Notes: generated from the sequence alone by a model not told the origin. A stretch of DNA of 64,000 nucleotides from Chitinophaga sp. CF418 (GCF_900142925.1 NZ_FRCN01000007.1:62001-126000); one strand, 5' to 3'; shown: positions 26,478 to 35,237, numbered from the stretch's first letter. Made by a program: numbers and translations.

Positions 26478-27032
26478 ATGAAGTACTTTTCATTATTAAT
26501 CGTTGCCGGGGTATTATTGTTTTCGGCTTGTAAGAATGGCAATAATCCTCCAAAAACTGCAAAGGAAATATTGGAGGAGGCAGCGCCGAACATGAATGCA
26601 GGCGCGGGTAAATTCACTATTGACGGACCTAAGGACTGGAAGCGGATAGATACTACCTTGAATGGTGTTAAATCAACAATATTCCTGGCGCCGGAAGAAA
26701 CAGATGGTTTCAGGGCCAATATAAATGTAGTGTCAGAGAATATGGGAAAAGATTCCCCACAGGCGTATTTTGACAAGACGGTGAGCTCTATGGAAAAATA
26801 CCTGGAGAAATTTGCGGTAGCAGATAAAGGAGATAAAGATATTAACGGTATCCCTTCCAAATGGCTGAAATATACAGCTGTACAAGGAGGGAAGCATGTA
26901 GCTGCGGTATTATACATAGTGCCAAAGAATGGTATTGCTTATGGCATTACAGGTATTACAAAAGCTGGTGCAGGAGATAAATATTTTGCGGTATTTGATA
27001 ATACTGTGTCCACATTTAAGGTGACCGAATAA
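26478..27032 (+). CDS. Lipoprotein, PsbP/DcrB-like
   Basis: 184 residues from ATG 26478 (MKYFSLLIVAG); earlier in-frame starts would destroy the signal peptide. Lipobox LFSAC puts the lipidated Cys near 18, followed by KNG. The mature part (FTIDGPKDWKRIDTTLNG.., then a long helix with SSMEKYL, and YIVPKNGIAYGITGI) resembles the PsbP/DcrB/Mog1-like alpha-beta fold found in many small bacterial lipoproteins. No function is assigned. A strong terminator follows. Confidence 0.78.
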   Translation: MKYFSLLIVAGVLLFSACKNGNNPPKTAKEILEEAAPNMNAGAGKFTIDGPKDWKRIDTTLNGVKSTIFLAPEETDGFRANINVVSENMGKDSPQAYFDKTVSSMEKYLEKFAVADKGDKDINGIPSKWLKYTAVQGGKHVAAVLYIVPKNGIAYGITGITKAGAGDKYFAVFDNTVSTFKVTE

Positions 27033-27058
27033 CCGATATTATTATATTATTGAAACGT

Positions 27059-27088
27059 AAAGGCCGGGCATTTTGTCCGGCCTTTTGT
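27059..27088 (+). terminator. Terminator of the PsbP-like lipoprotein gene
   Basis: Stem AAAGGCCGG (27059-27067) and CCGGCCTTT (27077-27085) followed by TGTGTTTT. Confidence 0.85.
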
Positions 27089-27175
27089 GTTTTATAGTTT
27101 ATTACTCTATTAATTTAGTAGGTTTTTATAAATTGAGCTTCGTTAACAGCGTATTTAAGTTAATCAATGCATTTT

Positions 27176-28582
27176 ATGAAACGGAATTTCTGGATGGCAG
27201 TTCTTACCGGGAGCGCTATGTTGGCGGGCATAATGGCCGAGGGCCAGACGCGTAAGCCTAACATTATTTTTATTATAGCAGATGATCTGGGATATGGAAA
27301 CCTTAGTTGTTATAATCCTGAAAGTCCTGTGAAAACGCCGAACATTGACAAGCTGGGAAGGGAGGGGATCCGGTTCACGGATTTCTATTCAGGCAGTACG
27401 GTATGTGCGCCGTCCCGTTGTGCACTGCTAACCGGGAAGCATATGGGACATGCCTTTATCCGGGGTAACAGCCGTTTACCATTGCGGCCGGGGGACAGTA
27501 CACTGGCGCAGCTGCTACAACAGAATGGATACCGTACCGGGATGTTTGGCAAGTGGGGCCTGGGTGAGGAAGGTACCACCGGCTCTCCGGAGATAAAGGG
27601 TTTTGATGAATTCTTCGGGTATCTGAACCAGCAGCATGCGCATAACTACTACAGCAATTACCTGTTTGAAGTGAAGAATGGTAAGATGAGCAAAGTGCCG
27701 CATGACACGACCGTATACACGCAGGATGAGATCATGACACATGCGGTGTCGTTTATCAGGGATAACAGGGATCAGCCTTTCTTCCTTTATCTTCCTTTTA
27801 CCTTACCTCATGCTGAGTTGGCGCCGCCAGCTGCTGATATGCAGGCATTTCTGAACGCAGATGGCAGCAGTAAGTTAGGGCCGGAATCGCCATATGAGCA
27901 GAAAGGAGGCACTTATCGCAGTCAGCCGCAGCCACATGCCGCCCTGGCGGCCATGATTGCAAAACTGGACAGGAATGTAGGGGAGATTGCAACGCTGGTA
28001 AAGCAATTGGGGCTGGATGACAATACCTATATCTTTTTTACCAGTGATAACGGTCCTCACAAGGAAGGAGGAGCTGATCCGGAGTATTTTAATAGTAATG
28101 GTCCATTGAGAGGTATCAAGCGTGATCTGTATGAAGGTGGGATACGGGTACCCATGCTCGTCAGAGCGCCAGGTAAAGTGTCTGCCGGACAGGTTAGCAG
28201 TATTCAATGGGCTTTCTGGGATGTTTTGCCTACGTTGACCGATCTTACACATTCGGCTACTTTATCCGGAATAGATGGATTATCTTACAGGAAAGCATTG
28301 AATGGAAGTAAGCCCGGACGGCAGCATGAATACTTTTACTGGCAGTTCAATGAAGGCGGATTACAGGAGGCCCTGCTGAAAGGCAACTGGAAACTGATCC
28401 GCTTCAAACGCCAGGGAATGCCTGCCCGCTTTGAGCTGTACCGTCTTTCTGCGGATATTGGCGAAGCGCATGATCTGGCTGCAAAATATCCCGGGAAGAT
28501 AAAAGAACTTTACAGGTTGATGCTGCAATCAAAGACACCAGCCGAACATCCGGAATTTGACTGGTCGGCGACAGAACAATAA
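27176..28582 (+). CDS. Secreted sulfatase (arylsulfatase A type, family S1)
   Basis: 468 residues from ATG 27176, with a signal peptide ending near EGQ. The formylglycine signature CAPSRCALLTGK is intact (Cys77 from this start, oxidised by a maturase). Metal ligands IIADDLGYG near 33-41 and TSDNGPH near 290 are present, with KWGLG and the histidines of the S1 active site. It removes sulfate esters from carbohydrate in the periplasm. Its stop is 8 bases before the GH106-like gene, so the two are one unit, probably acting on a sulfated, rhamnose-containing glycan. Confidence 0.93.
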   Translation: MKRNFWMAVLTGSAMLAGIMAEGQTRKPNIIFIIADDLGYGNLSCYNPESPVKTPNIDKLGREGIRFTDFYSGSTVCAPSRCALLTGKHMGHAFIRGNSRLPLRPGDSTLAQLLQQNGYRTGMFGKWGLGEEGTTGSPEIKGFDEFFGYLNQQHAHNYYSNYLFEVKNGKMSKVPHDTTVYTQDEIMTHAVSFIRDNRDQPFFLYLPFTLPHAELAPPAADMQAFLNADGSSKLGPESPYEQKGGTYRSQPQPHAALAAMIAKLDRNVGEIATLVKQLGLDDNTYIFFTSDNGPHKEGGADPEYFNSNGPLRGIKRDLYEGGIRVPMLVRAPGKVSAGQVSSIQWAFWDVLPTLTDLTHSATLSGIDGLSYRKALNGSKPGRQHEYFYWQFNEGGLQEALLKGNWKLIRFKRQGMPARFELYRLSADIGEAHDLAAKYPGKIKELYRLMLQSKTPAEHPEFDWSATEQ

Positions 28583-28590
28583 ATGACGTT

Positions 28591-31374
28591 ATGAAAACTG
28601 CAATCCAAAGAACCGGCAGGCTGCTGTTAACGGGCCTGTTCCTATTGTTTGTCTGGCCTGCCGATGCACAGCAGGAGGCCTGGCCCGCTATAAAGAGAGA
28701 AACAAAACCCTGGACCCGCTGGTGGTGGATCGGTAGTGCAGTGAATGAAAAGAACCTCGCTTCTTCATTGGATGTATTGCGGCAGGCGGGTTTTGGCGGG
28801 GTTGAGATTGCGCCTATTTACGGGGCTATCGGGTATGAGCCGCAATATGTCAGTTATCTTTCACCACGCTGGACAGCGTTACTACGCTACACAGTTTCTT
28901 CGGCAGGAGAGCGGCAGATGGGGGTGGATCTCACCACCGGTACGGGCTGGCCATTTGGCGGTCCGCAGGTGACGAAGGCCTATGCCGCTTCCCGTTTTAT
29001 TATACAACAATACCATCTCACTGGCGGAAAAACACTCACACAACCTATAAGGGTAAACGATGCCAAACAGGAGGGCGCAGCACTGCAGGCGCTGACCGCT
29101 TATAGTGGCAATCAGACAGTCTCGCTGACAGATAAGGTAGATAAAGAAGGACATTTACATTGGTCGCCCGCCATCGGTGAATGGGAGCTCTACGCCTTGT
29201 TTGACGGCAGGACCTTACAGCAGGTAAAGCGTGCGGCGCCGGGAGGGGAAGGATATACGCTCGACCATTTATCGGCAGAGGGCCTGCGGGTATATCTGCA
29301 CCGCTTTGATACTGCCTTTAAGTATAAAGCGCCGGGAGTGCGGTCTTTTTATAACGACAGTTATGAGGTATACAATGCCGACTGGACGCCTGCGTTCCTG
29401 ACTGCGTTTAAAAAGAAGAGAGGGTATGACTTATCGAAGTATCTGCGGGAGCTGGCAAGTGATGATAGTACAGACCTGGTGGCGAGGGTGAAGTCTGATT
29501 ACAGGGAGACGATGTCTGAACTGTTGCTGGATAATTTTACTCGTCCCTGGACACAATGGGCGCATGGATATAAGGGCCTGTCGAAGAACCAGGCGCACGG
29601 ATCACCGGGCAACCTGCTGGATCTTTATGCGGCGGTGGATATTCCGGAATGTGAGACCTATGGTTCAACTTATTTCCCGATTCCCGGTTTACGAAGGGAC
29701 AGTGCGGATATCCGGAATGTGGATCCTGATCCGGTGATGCTGAAGTTTGCGTCTTCCGCCGGACATGTGGAAGGACATCCGTTGATATCCTGTGAGACGT
29801 TTACCTGGCTGACGGAACATTTCAAGACCTCCCTGTCGCAATGTAAGCCGGAGGTGGAGCAGGCTTTCCTGGCGGGAGTGAATCACGTATTCTATCATGG
29901 TAATACTTTCTCTCCGCCGGAGGTACCGTGGCCCGGATGGCTGTTTTATGCTTCCGTGAATTTTGTACCAACTAATAGCTTCTGGCCGCATCTGCCGGGG
30001 CTGAACAAATATATTACCCGTGTGCAGTCGGTGTTGCAGTCGGGCGTGCCTGATAATGAACTGCTGGTTTACTGGCCGGTATATGATGCCTGGTACCGGG
30101 CAAAGGGGCGGGATATGCCGCTGATGGTCCATGATATTGACAAATGGTTGCAACCTACGGCATTTTATAAGCAGGTGAAAACACTGCAGCAGGCAGGGTA
30201 TTCTCTGGATTTTATTTCAGACAGGCAACTGGCCAGGGCAGGTGTGGGCAAGGGGAAGGATAGTGCTGGCGTGCAATTATCCGCCTATAAAATAGTGCTG
30301 ATACCGAAGGCCAGATTGATGCCGGTGGCAACGATGCAACAGATCATCCGGCTGGCGGAGGAGGGATCTACCGTGGTGATGGAATCCCTGCCGGAAGATG
30401 TGCCAGGGCTGAGTGAACTGGATAAACGAAGAAAAGCATTGAAGACCTTGCTGGCTTCCCTGCAATTCAGACCAGATGCAGATGGACTGGTAGTGGCACA
30501 ACGTGGAAAAGGTAGGCTGATCCTTGCTGCTGATGTACAAAAGGCGCTGTGGCAAGTGGGCCTGGAACGGGAGAAGCTGACCGATAAGGGACTTAAATTC
30601 ATCCGCAGAAAAGAAAACAATACAAGCTGGTACTACCTGGTTAACCATACGCCACAAAAGATAGATGAGTTCTTGCCGCTGAATAAAGCGGAAGGCGCTG
30701 CGATACTGCTGGATCCGCAAACAGGTCGGACAGGCAGGGCCAGGAGTAGGCAGGAGGAGGGAAGGACCCTGGTAAAACTGCAGTTGCTACCCGGCGAGGC
30801 AATGATCGTGCATACCGGTAAAGGTGTGCAGGAGCAGGGCGTGCCTGACTGGGCCTACCTGGACACGCCGGAAGCGCCGGTAACATTGTCCGGTGGCTGG
30901 CAATTGACCTTTCCCAATGGCGGGCCTTTTATGCCGGATTTTCGTCAACTGGATAAATTGACACCCTGGACAGTCCTGGGCGATTCCGCTGCCAATGCGT
31001 ATTCTGGATCCGGGGTATATACTACGACTTTTACGTTACCGGAGAAGCAGGCCGGGGAATATGTGCTGGATATCGGGGAGGTGCATGAGAGTGCGCATGT
31101 GTGGGTAAATGGACATGATGCGGGCATTCTCTGGGCTATTCCTTTCAGGGCCAGGATAGGACAATTCCTGAAGGCAGGCATTAATGAGATCAGGATAGAG
31201 GTGGCCAACCTGATGGCAAACAGGATCCGGTATATGGATCAGCACCAGGTGTCCTGGAGGCGGTATCATGAGATCAATTTCGTGAATATCAACTATACCC
31301 CTTTTAATGCGGCAGGCTGGCCGGTACAGCCTTCGGGACTGACGGGACCGGTTACCATCACCTTGTATCAGTAG
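28591..31374 (+). CDS. Glycoside hydrolase, GH106-like (alpha-L-rhamnosidase type)
   Basis: 927 residues with a signal peptide ending ADAQ. The N-terminal TIM-barrel start PWTRWWWIGSAV then GFGGVEIAPIYG is the GH106 hallmark. GVDLTTGTGWPFGGP and SFYNDSYEVYNADWTP carry conserved acidic residues of the barrel. The C-terminal third ends in a galactose-binding-like beta-sandwich (about 790-900, VYTTTFTLPEKQAG to NEIRIEVANLMANR). Known members cleave terminal alpha-L-rhamnose from plant glycans. Translation is close-coupled with the upstream sulfatase, so this is a mini utilisation locus without susCD. Confidence 0.85.
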   Translation: MKTAIQRTGRLLLTGLFLLFVWPADAQQEAWPAIKRETKPWTRWWWIGSAVNEKNLASSLDVLRQAGFGGVEIAPIYGAIGYEPQYVSYLSPRWTALLRYTVSSAGERQMGVDLTTGTGWPFGGPQVTKAYAASRFIIQQYHLTGGKTLTQPIRVNDAKQEGAALQALTAYSGNQTVSLTDKVDKEGHLHWSPAIGEWELYALFDGRTLQQVKRAAPGGEGYTLDHLSAEGLRVYLHRFDTAFKYKAPGVRSFYNDSYEVYNADWTPAFLTAFKKKRGYDLSKYLRELASDDSTDLVARVKSDYRETMSELLLDNFTRPWTQWAHGYKGLSKNQAHGSPGNLLDLYAAVDIPECETYGSTYFPIPGLRRDSADIRNVDPDPVMLKFASSAGHVEGHPLISCETFTWLTEHFKTSLSQCKPEVEQAFLAGVNHVFYHGNTFSPPEVPWPGWLFYASVNFVPTNSFWPHLPGLNKYITRVQSVLQSGVPDNELLVYWPVYDAWYRAKGRDMPLMVHDIDKWLQPTAFYKQVKTLQQAGYSLDFISDRQLARAGVGKGKDSAGVQLSAYKIVLIPKARLMPVATMQQIIRLAEEGSTVVMESLPEDVPGLSELDKRRKALKTLLASLQFRPDADGLVVAQRGKGRLILAADVQKALWQVGLEREKLTDKGLKFIRRKENNTSWYYLVNHTPQKIDEFLPLNKAEGAAILLDPQTGRTGRARSRQEEGRTLVKLQLLPGEAMIVHTGKGVQEQGVPDWAYLDTPEAPVTLSGGWQLTFPNGGPFMPDFRQLDKLTPWTVLGDSAANAYSGSGVYTTTFTLPEKQAGEYVLDIGEVHESAHVWVNGHDAGILWAIPFRARIGQFLKAGINEIRIEVANLMANRIRYMDQHQVSWRRYHEINFVNINYTPFNAAGWPVQPSGLTGPVTITLYQ

Positions 31375-31401
31375 TTTGTTTGAATTTTGTAACTTCGCTG
31401 T

Positions 31402-32310
31402 ATGGCAACAACACAAACACTGGAGGAATTCTATCAGCAGAAGTTTAACTGGTTACCGGAGAATCTTCAGCAGGATATAGGGCATTTCAATGTATTCAGA
31501 CTGGAAGACAGCCTGGCAGGAGTGCATGGTACTACGCCTTTTAAATATAGCCGCCGGGATTTTTATAAAATCAACCTGGTACGGGGAAAGACCCTCTACC
31601 ATTATGCTGATAAAAGTATTGAACTTGATGGTACTGCCTTAATGTTCTTCAACCCACATGTGCCTTATACCTTCGAGCCACTGTCAGAGGAGCGGACAGG
31701 GTTTTTCTGCATCTTTAAGGAGGGATTCTTCACTGAGCGGATGAGGGGAAACATCAATGAGCTGCCGATGTTTACACCGGGCGGGAAACCTTCCTATATG
31801 CTCAACAAGGAGCAGGACGGGCATATCAGCCAGATCTTTACGAAGATGCTGGATGAGATAGGCTCAGACTATAAATATAAGTATGACCTGCTGATGAACT
31901 ATGTGACCGAAATTATCCATTACGCCATGAAAATGACGCCTATGGATACTTTATATAAGCATCCGGATGCCAAATCGAGGATCACTTCTGTATTTACAGA
32001 GTTACTGGAGCGGCAATTTCCAATAGAGTCTACTTCCCAGCGGTTTACCTTGCGGTCGGCCAAGGACTTTGCGGACCAGCTATCGGTGCATGTGAATCAT
32101 CTGAACCGGGCTATCAAGGAAACTACAGGCAAGACCACCACAGCGCATATTGCCGAACGGCTGGTGGGGGAAGCCAAGGCGCTGCTGAAACATACGGACT
32201 GGAATATTTCAGAGATCAGTTATTGCCTGGGCTTCGAAGAGGCTGCCCACTTCAACAACTTTTTCAAGAAACTGACCAAGGTAACTCCTTCTTCTTTTAG
32301 AACTGTTTGA
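31402..32310 (+). CDS. AraC-family transcription regulator
   Basis: 302 residues. The N-terminal cupin-type sensor (about 30-160: YADKSIELDGTALMFFNPHVPYTFEP) is followed by the paired AraC helix-turn-helix (about 205-300: FADQLSVHVNHLNRAIKETTGK and ISEISYCLGFEEAAHFNNFFKK). Upstream is GAATTTTG, one base off the Bacteroidota -7 box, 18 bases before the ATG. It ends 81 bases before an SDR gene on the same strand, its probable target, as in the many AraC-SDR pairs of this phylum. Confidence 0.92.
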   Translation: MATTQTLEEFYQQKFNWLPENLQQDIGHFNVFRLEDSLAGVHGTTPFKYSRRDFYKINLVRGKTLYHYADKSIELDGTALMFFNPHVPYTFEPLSEERTGFFCIFKEGFFTERMRGNINELPMFTPGGKPSYMLNKEQDGHISQIFTKMLDEIGSDYKYKYDLLMNYVTEIIHYAMKMTPMDTLYKHPDAKSRITSVFTELLERQFPIESTSQRFTLRSAKDFADQLSVHVNHLNRAIKETTGKTTTAHIAERLVGEAKALLKHTDWNISEISYCLGFEEAAHFNNFFKKLTKVTPSSFRTV

Positions 32311-32362
32311 ATTTTGCAATCATTGCTTTGATGGGTGTAATGATTAGTGATACTGGCTGTAG

Positions 32363-32370
32363 TAGTTTTG
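32363..32370 (+). promoter_or_regulatory. -7 box of the SDR promoter
   Basis: TAGTTTTG matches the Bacteroidota -7 consensus TAnnTTTG, 20 bases before the ATG at 32391. No good -33 TTG lies at the expected distance, as is common at activator-dependent promoters. Confidence 0.5.
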
Positions 32371-32390
32371 TATCACTAAAATCACGAACG

Positions 32391-33224
32391 ATGAGCAACA
32401 AAAAAGTATGGTTTGTAACAGGTGCATCGAAAGGACTGGGGCTTAGTCTGGTGAAGCAATTACTGGCAACGGGTCAGCTGGTGGCTGCTACTTCCAGGAA
32501 AAAGGCAGATCTGATCAATGCTGTAGGTATTGAGTCTGAACAATTCCTTCCTTTAGAGACGGATTTAACGAATGAGGCAAGCGTTGCGGATGCTGTAGAT
32601 AAGACAATTGCAACGTTTGACAGGATTGACGTGGTGGTGAACAACGCTGGTTATGGCATTGGCGGGAGTATTGAAGAACTGACAGATGATGAAACGAGAG
32701 AGAGTTTTGATGTGAATGTTTTCGGTACCTTGAATGTGATCCGTAAGGCGATGCCGTATCTAAGGGCACAGCGGTCGGGACATATCATTAATATTTCTTC
32801 CATTGCAGGTATTGCGCCGGCTACGGGATGGGCAGTATATGGAGCTGCAAAGCATGCCGTGATAGGATTGTCGGAAGTGTTGGCGGAAGATGTGAAGGAG
32901 TTTGGTATTAAGGTAACGGTGGTGGCGCCGGGTGCATTCCGGACCAGTTTCCTGACTGAGGAATCGCTGGTGATCGCTAAAGAGCCTATTCCTGCATATA
33001 CAGCGATCCGGGACTCTCATGCGAAGTATAAGAATATGGATGGTACACAGATCGGGAGTCCGGAGAAGGCGGCTAATGCGCTGATCGCTATTGTAAATGA
33101 ACAGAAGCCACCGGTATATCTGCTGTTGGGGTCTGATGCATATGCGAGGGGATTGGCTAAGCTGGAGTTGTTGAAGAATGCGTTCAGAGAGCAGGAAGAG
33201 TTGACGGTGTCAACGGATTTTTGA
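32391..33224 (+). CDS. SDR-family oxidoreductase
   Basis: 277 residues from ATG 32391. The longer frame begins at the AraC stop and runs through the promoter, so it was rejected. TGASKGLG (about 9-16), NNAGYGIGG and YGAAKHA with catalytic Tyr and Lys define a classical short-chain dehydrogenase of the group with a long C-terminal region (PEKAANALIAIV, LLLGSDAY). Members are often annotated as oxidoreductases of unknown substrate under AraC control. A terminator at 33250 follows. Confidence 0.9.
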   Translation: MSNKKVWFVTGASKGLGLSLVKQLLATGQLVAATSRKKADLINAVGIESEQFLPLETDLTNEASVADAVDKTIATFDRIDVVVNNAGYGIGGSIEELTDDETRESFDVNVFGTLNVIRKAMPYLRAQRSGHIINISSIAGIAPATGWAVYGAAKHAVIGLSEVLAEDVKEFGIKVTVVAPGAFRTSFLTEESLVIAKEPIPAYTAIRDSHAKYKNMDGTQIGSPEKAANALIAIVNEQKPPVYLLLGSDAYARGLAKLELLKNAFREQEELTVSTDF

Positions 33225-33249
33225 TTAGTCGATAAGGGAATTGTTTATA

Positions 33250-33288
33250 AAACGAGGTTGCATCATTAGTTTTGATACAACCTCGTTT
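33250..33288 (+). terminator. Terminator of the SDR gene
   Basis: Stem AAACGAGGTTG (33250-33260) and CAACCTCGTTT (33278-33288), 17-base loop, then CATTTATAAG. The tail is weak in T but the stem is perfect. Confidence 0.7.
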
Positions 33289-33344
33289 CATTTATAAGTA
33301 GCTGCGGGATGTCGGTCGGCTATGACCCTCAGGAGCTATTATAA

Positions 33345-33520
33345 ACGCTAAGTAGCTCCGGTTTCAGTATGGGATGGCGGTCGGCGCCTCTCTGGAAGGC
33401 TATTTAGCGTTGTCAATCGAATAGGATTTTGAATGCAGATTGAACGGCATCTGTCGTGCCGCCGGAGAGCCGAAGGCCCGCCATTCCCATCTGAAACCGG
33501 GTGCTACTTTCGCTCTCCCT
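33345..33520 (+). repeat. About 175-base dispersed repeat, left (forward) copy
   Basis: By eye about 90 percent identical to the reverse complement of 42362-42536. Its own ends are imperfect inverted repeats of about 40 bases (AGCTCCGGTTTCAG..ATGGGATGGCGG.. against ..CCGCCATTCCCAT..CTGAAACCGG), so it has the shape of a small non-autonomous element. No ORF inside. Confidence 0.85.
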
Positions 33521-33614
33521 ATTACTGGTTATACTGTCCCGTTATCATGACCATCTGAAACCGGGTGCTACTTTCGCTCTCCCTGTTACTGGTTATGCTG
33601 TCCCGTTATCATGC
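33487..33614 (+). repeat. Two tandem 64-base repeat units
   Basis: Units 33487-33550 and 33551-33614 (CCATCTGAAACCGGGTGCTA.. ending CCCGTTATCATG) differ at two or three positions. The first overlaps the right end of the 175-base repeat, so the end of that element appears to have been duplicated. Confidence 0.85.
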
Positions 33615-33697
33615 CCCTGACCCTAACCCCGACGAGTTTTTTGTGTGGCTGTAGACAATGATTATCTCTTTTAGATTATCCTTTTTATGTGCCCGAT

Positions 33698-34279
33698 TTA
33701 TTTTATAACGGACAATGTTATTCTGATAATATCGTCGAATACTTTTTTGTCGGCGCCTGATTTGGAATGTACACTTAGGCCCCAGAGATTATTCATGATA
33801 AATCTTGCGAGGGAGCGGGGTGGATTGTCTTTGGAGATCTGTCCCTTTTCCTGTCCTCTTTTAATGGCTGTCGTGAAGGCATTTTCCAATGCTTCCCTGT
33901 TCTCTTTTACGATAGCAGCTACTTCTTCATCGTGTGGGGCAAGCTCCACTTTGGAATTGACCATGAAACAGCCTCTCTTTTCTTCTCCTGTGAAACATTC
34001 TGCTTTTGTACGCTGGAATAGCATTTTAAGCGTTTCAGGAATATTTTCAGATGTTTCCAGGAGCTCAATGACCTCTGCAGTAACGGTATTCCTGTAACGT
34101 TGCAGTGCGCTGATAAAGAGGCTTCTTTTATCGCCATAGGTATCGTACAGACTGGAACGGCTCAGTTTCAATTCATCCAGTATTTCCTGGGGAGAAGTAC
34201 CATTGTATCCTTTATGCCAGAAAAACAGCATCGCGTTGTTCAGCATTTCCTCTTCGTCGAATCTTTTTGTTCTTGCCAT
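33698..34279 (-). CDS. TetR-family transcription regulator
   Basis: 193 residues from MARTKRFDEEE (34279). The longest frame extends through the operator region and an opposite gene and was rejected. The N-terminal DNA-binding domain has the TetR pattern (AMLFFWHKGYNGTSPQEILDELKLSRSSLYDTYGDKRSLF), here with Leu-Tyr-Asp where many have Tyr-Tyr-Phe, as in the YcdC/DhaS-like group. The C-terminal ligand domain includes CFTGEEKRGCFMVNSK with two Cys. It is divergent from an SDR at 34419, with three matching palindromes between them, so it almost surely represses both. Confidence 0.92.
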   Translation of the reverse strand: MARTKRFDEEEMLNNAMLFFWHKGYNGTSPQEILDELKLSRSSLYDTYGDKRSLFISALQRYRNTVTAEVIELLETSENIPETLKMLFQRTKAECFTGEEKRGCFMVNSKVELAPHDEEVAAIVKENREALENAFTTAIKRGQEKGQISKDNPPRSLARFIMNNLWGLSVHSKSGADKKVFDDIIRITLSVIK

Positions 34280-34311
34280 AGGTGATACTATTATAATGCA
34301 AATATACAAAA

Positions 34312-34327
34312 CGGAATTAAAATTCCG
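34312..34327. promoter_or_regulatory. TetR operator site 1
   Basis: A 16-base palindrome CGGAATT-AA-AATTCCG between the TetR and SDR starts. It shares the plan CGGAAY-N4-RTTCCG with sites 2 and 3. Confidence 0.75.
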
Positions 34328-34345
34328 GAATAGAAAATATTTATT

Positions 34346-34361
34346 AGGAACTTTTGTTCCG
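34346..34361. promoter_or_regulatory. TetR operator site 2
   Basis: AGGAAC-TTTT-GTTCCG; the inner GGAAC and GTTCC are perfectly symmetric. It sits where the -33 region of the SDR promoter should be. Confidence 0.75.
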
Positions 34362-34368
34362 TTATGTA

Positions 34369-34376
34369 TATATTTG
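34369..34376 (+). promoter_or_regulatory. -7 box of the SDR promoter (TetR-controlled)
   Basis: TATATTTG fits TAnnTTTG exactly and lies between operator sites 2 and 3, 43 bases before the SDR start. Occupancy of either site would block it. Confidence 0.65.
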
Positions 34377-34392
34377 CGGAACAAAAATTCCG
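34377..34392. promoter_or_regulatory. TetR operator site 3
   Basis: CGGAAC-AAAA-ATTCCG, one mismatch in symmetry, starting directly after the -7 box. Confidence 0.75.
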
Positions 34393-34418
34393 TTATAATA
34401 TAAATTCTATCATCAGAT

Positions 34419-35237
34419 ATGAAGAAGACAGTATTTATTACAGGCACCAGCGATGGTTTAGGGAAATTAAGCGCAAAGTATTTTGCAGGACAGGGATGGA
34501 ATGTAGCAGCGACTATGCGTACACCGGAAAAGGAAACAGCATTGACGCAATATGAGAATATCCGTGTTTTCAAACTGGATGTGACGAATGTAGAACAGGT
34601 GCAGACGGCGGTTAGTGAAGCGATAGCTGCATTCGGAAAGATAGATGTAGTGGTGAACAATGCGGGAGTGGGAAGTTATGGTGCGCTGGAGGCTGCGTAT
34701 GAGTCGGTGATAGACTGGCAGTACAATACAAATGTGCGCGGTCCTATTAACGTGATCCGTGGTTTCCTGCCTCATTTCCGGGAAAACAAGGGAGGGATGT
34801 TCATCAATATCAGCTCCTTTATGGGTGTTACGACAGCGGTGCCTGTGGGGTCATTGTACAACATGTCCAAGTTTGCGCTGGAAGGTTTGACAGAGGGGCT
34901 TTATTATGAGCTGAAGCCGTTGAATATTGAGTTGCGCCTGGTAGAGCAGGGTGGCTCGAGCGGGAATAATTTCAGGGACCGTATTGTCTGGAATAAACAT
35001 CCTGAGATCCGTGAGTATGATGATATCACTAACAAGGTTAAGTCAATGATGGCTAATGTAGATCCGTCACTAATGGATGACCCACAGACGATCGTAGACG
35101 TGATCTATGACCTGGCCACCGGTAAGAGTCAGCAGTTCCGGACTTTGGTAGGTGCACAGGGTAAGCAGCTGATGGCTATGCGTAATTCCATGCCTATTGA
35201 GAATTATCTGGAGACGATCGCCGGGCTTTATAAGTAA
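34419..35237 (+). CDS. SDR-family oxidoreductase under TetR control
   Basis: 272 residues. FITGTSDGLGKLSAKYFAG (from residue 6) is the cofactor loop, with Thr-Ser-Asp replacing the usual Ala-Ser-x. NNAGVGSYG, NISSFMG and YNMSKFALEG give the Ser-Tyr-Lys triad. The long C-terminal region (LVEQGGSSGNNFRDR) is typical of the group with a mobile substrate lid. The promoter between three palindromes indicates induction by a ligand of the adjacent TetR protein. The substrate is unknown. Confidence 0.92.
   Translation: MKKTVFITGTSDGLGKLSAKYFAGQGWNVAATMRTPEKETALTQYENIRVFKLDVTNVEQVQTAVSEAIAAFGKIDVVVNNAGVGSYGALEAAYESVIDWQYNTNVRGPINVIRGFLPHFRENKGGMFINISSFMGVTTAVPVGSLYNMSKFALEGLTEGLYYELKPLNIELRLVEQGGSSGNNFRDRIVWNKHPEIREYDDITNKVKSMMANVDPSLMDDPQTIVDVIYDLATGKSQQFRTLVGAQGKQLMAMRNSMPIENYLETIAGLYK

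Larger units (their letters stand above)
33225..33697. other. Repeat-filled intergenic region
   Basis: A 473-base gap with no gene. It contains the SDR terminator (33250-33288), a partial repeat copy (about 33307-33350), the left copy of a 175-base inverted repeat (33345-33520), and two tandem 64-base units (33487-33614). The last 80 bases are AT-rich 3' flank of the TetR gene. Confidence 0.75.

Noticed and set aside
29689..30153. A 154-codon minus-strand ORF inside the GH106-like gene
   Set aside because: No domain, no ribosome site, and the plus frame is a complete family member.
33487..33614. Possible CRISPR or attachment site in the two 64-base units
   Set aside because: Two direct tandem copies with no spacer and no integrase gene nearby; better seen as duplication of the end of the dispersed repeat.
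33698..34660. A 320-residue minus-strand frame covering the TetR gene with a long N-terminal extension
   Set aside because: The extension reads through the operator region and the opposite SDR gene and has no TetR character. MARTKRFDEEE at 34279 is the right start.
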